NCBI RefSeq assembly: GCF_022919075.1
Contig: NZ_CP095078.1
Span: 496,001-560,000 of the forward strand
Source of the DNA: Nocardioides sp. W7
GTDB lineage: Bacteria > Actinomycetota > Actinomycetes > Propionibacteriales > Nocardioidaceae
Direction: 5' to 3'
DNA length: 64,000 bases
Shown here: one piece after another, positions 63,253 to 64,000 of the stretch
Layout of the letters: each line of letters begins with the position of its first letter
Numbering within the stretch: the stretch's first letter is position 1
Made by a program: the position numbers and the translations under genes
Notes under the pieces: model-generated
Database searches by the model: none
What the model was told of the DNA's origin: nothing
The model's input: only the letters and a program-made list of their open reading frames with translations

Positions 63253-64000
63253 TTACGTGCCCGCTGCGCCCAGGTGGCGGCGCAGGAACGCCACCTGGTG
63301 CTCCAGCGCCGGCTCGAACCAGTCCTTGCCGGGCCACACGTCGAAGTGGTCGCACGGGTAGTGGCGCACCTCGGCGCGGCCGTCGAAGGCGGCCTTGGCG
63401 GCGGCGTACGGCGGGGCGCTGCGGTCGAAGTCGGCGATCTGGACGAGCATCGGGGCCCGGACGTGCTTGGCCTCCTTGGCGGGCCGGTGGCCACCGAGCT
63501 CCAGCCCGACCGCGGCGTCGACCTCGTTGCGCCAGGTGGGGCCGGCGATCGCGAGGTAGTCCTCCCGCGCGCCCGGCAGGGTCAGCGCGCCGAGCTCGCC
63601 GGGGGCGGCGACGACCGGCATCAGCACCTGGCGGCCGACCCGGCTGCGGACGCCCGCGACCGTGGAGCGCAGCATCGACGACGGCTTGTGGTGCGCCATC
63701 GCGTGCCGACCCGCGGCCAGGCCGTCCACGAGCGGCGTCAACGAGACCACGGCGGCGACGTCGTCGCGGTGGGCGGCCGCGGCGAGCACATGGCCGCCGG
63801 CGAGCGAGACGCCCCAGAGCACCAGGCGCCTCGGGTCGACGCCGGGCAGCCGGGCCGCTGCGGCCATCGCGGCCCGGTAGTCCTCGAGCTGATCGGCCAT
63901 GGACACGACCTGACGCGGCGTCCCCTCCGAGGAGCCGAAGCCGCGGTAGTCGAAGGCGAGCACGTCGACGCCGGCCTTCGCCAGCCCGACGGCGTACGGC
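63253..64000 (-). CDS. alpha/beta hydrolase (N-terminus outside window)
   Basis: At least 249 residues of a serine hydrolase: DVLAFDYRGFGSSEGTPRQ near the cut end, nucleophile elbow LWGVSLAGGHVLAAAAH, then MLVQIADFDRSAPPYAAAKA (acid) and HYPCDHFDVWPGKDWF (catalytic His). The elbow reads G-V-S-L-A, a normal G-x-S-x-A variant. The type resembles acetyl-xylan-esterase-like or dienelactone hydrolases. The frame is open through base 64000, so the start lies further right. Confidence 0.87.
   Translation of the reverse strand, partial: PYAVGLAKAGVDVLAFDYRGFGSSEGTPRQVVSMADQLEDYRAAMAAAARLPGVDPRRLVLWGVSLAGGHVLAAAAHRDDVAAVVSLTPLVDGLAAGRHAMAHHKPSSMLRSTVAGVRSRVGRQVLMPVVAAPGELGALTLPGAREDYLAIAGPTWRNEVDAAVGLELGGHRPAKEAKHVRAPMLVQIADFDRSAPPYAAAKAAFDGRAEVRHYPCDHFDVWPGKDWFEPALEHQVAFLRRHLGAAGT

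Overview
The window is high-GC actinobacterial DNA, most like a Nocardioides-type member of the Propionibacteriales. The evidence is a strong G/C bias at third codon positions, frequent GTG/TTG starts with ATGA/GTGA overlaps, an HspR-controlled dnaK operon with HAIR operators, coenzyme-F420-type enzymes, a DUF222-HNH gene with a TCGAAC-N4-GTTCGA SOS box, and interspersed palindromic repeats around GGTTGAGC and CCGAGTCGGC. The genus is an inference; no rRNA or tRNA gene is visible.

Region 1 (1-8.1 kb): heat shock and redox housekeeping. The 5' end of clpB and the operon dnaK-grpE-dnaJ-hspR both read leftwards, and each has a HAIR operator, so HspR probably represses both. Between them are a receiver-only response regulator, a molybdopterin oxidoreductase with its own FAD/NAD reductase, and a DUF5994 gene.

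Region 2 (7.2-28.5 kb): a nearly complete route from quaternary amines to glycine. A Rieske ferredoxin, ferredoxin reductase and Rieske oxygenase form a betaine-demethylase-type module beside an IclR regulator. Then come purU, a second IclR regulator, choline dehydrogenase, betaine aldehyde dehydrogenase, an ABC importer with a fused double permease, dimethylglycine oxidase/dehydrogenase, and heterotetrameric sarcosine oxidase (soxB-D-A-G). The chain is choline, betaine aldehyde, glycine betaine, dimethylglycine, sarcosine, glycine, with folate C1 units recycled by PurU. Three promoters share a double operator (GTTGCG-N5-CGCAAC, two boxes exactly 19 bp apart), which defines a local IclR regulon.

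Region 3 (28.5-33.5 kb): an ECF-type sigma factor with a membrane protein, a frameshifted lipoprotein, an M28 peptidase lipoprotein, and an SOS-box DUF222-HNH nuclease gene.

Region 4 (33.6-49.1 kb): an accessory island with visibly less biased codon use and many orphan genes. It holds a 244-residue protein followed by a cytoplasmic-looking subtilase (candidate protease/effector pair), an IS110-family element with a foldable leader that may encode a bridge RNA, a SEC-C protein, a three-gene unit with a PD-(D/E)XK nuclease and a HEPN-like protein, a gene behind a LexA-like box, a decayed DUF2188 gene, and a 1,488-residue nuclease-STAND NTPase of Avs-like layout. This looks like a defence island.

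Region 5 (49.3-64 kb): core-like genes return: a TerD/I78-like fusion, a CapA lipoprotein, Nudix, aldo/keto reductase, MarR with a divergent EamA transporter, and then a divergent cluster (SnoaL-like and Ddn-like leftwards; F420 monooxygenase, DUF1214-like, SDR, sulfotransferase and DapB-like reductase rightwards). This cluster is centred on a perfect KstR-type operator and is probably for lipid or steroid metabolism. The window ends with AraC/DUF1772 genes and a partial alpha/beta hydrolase.
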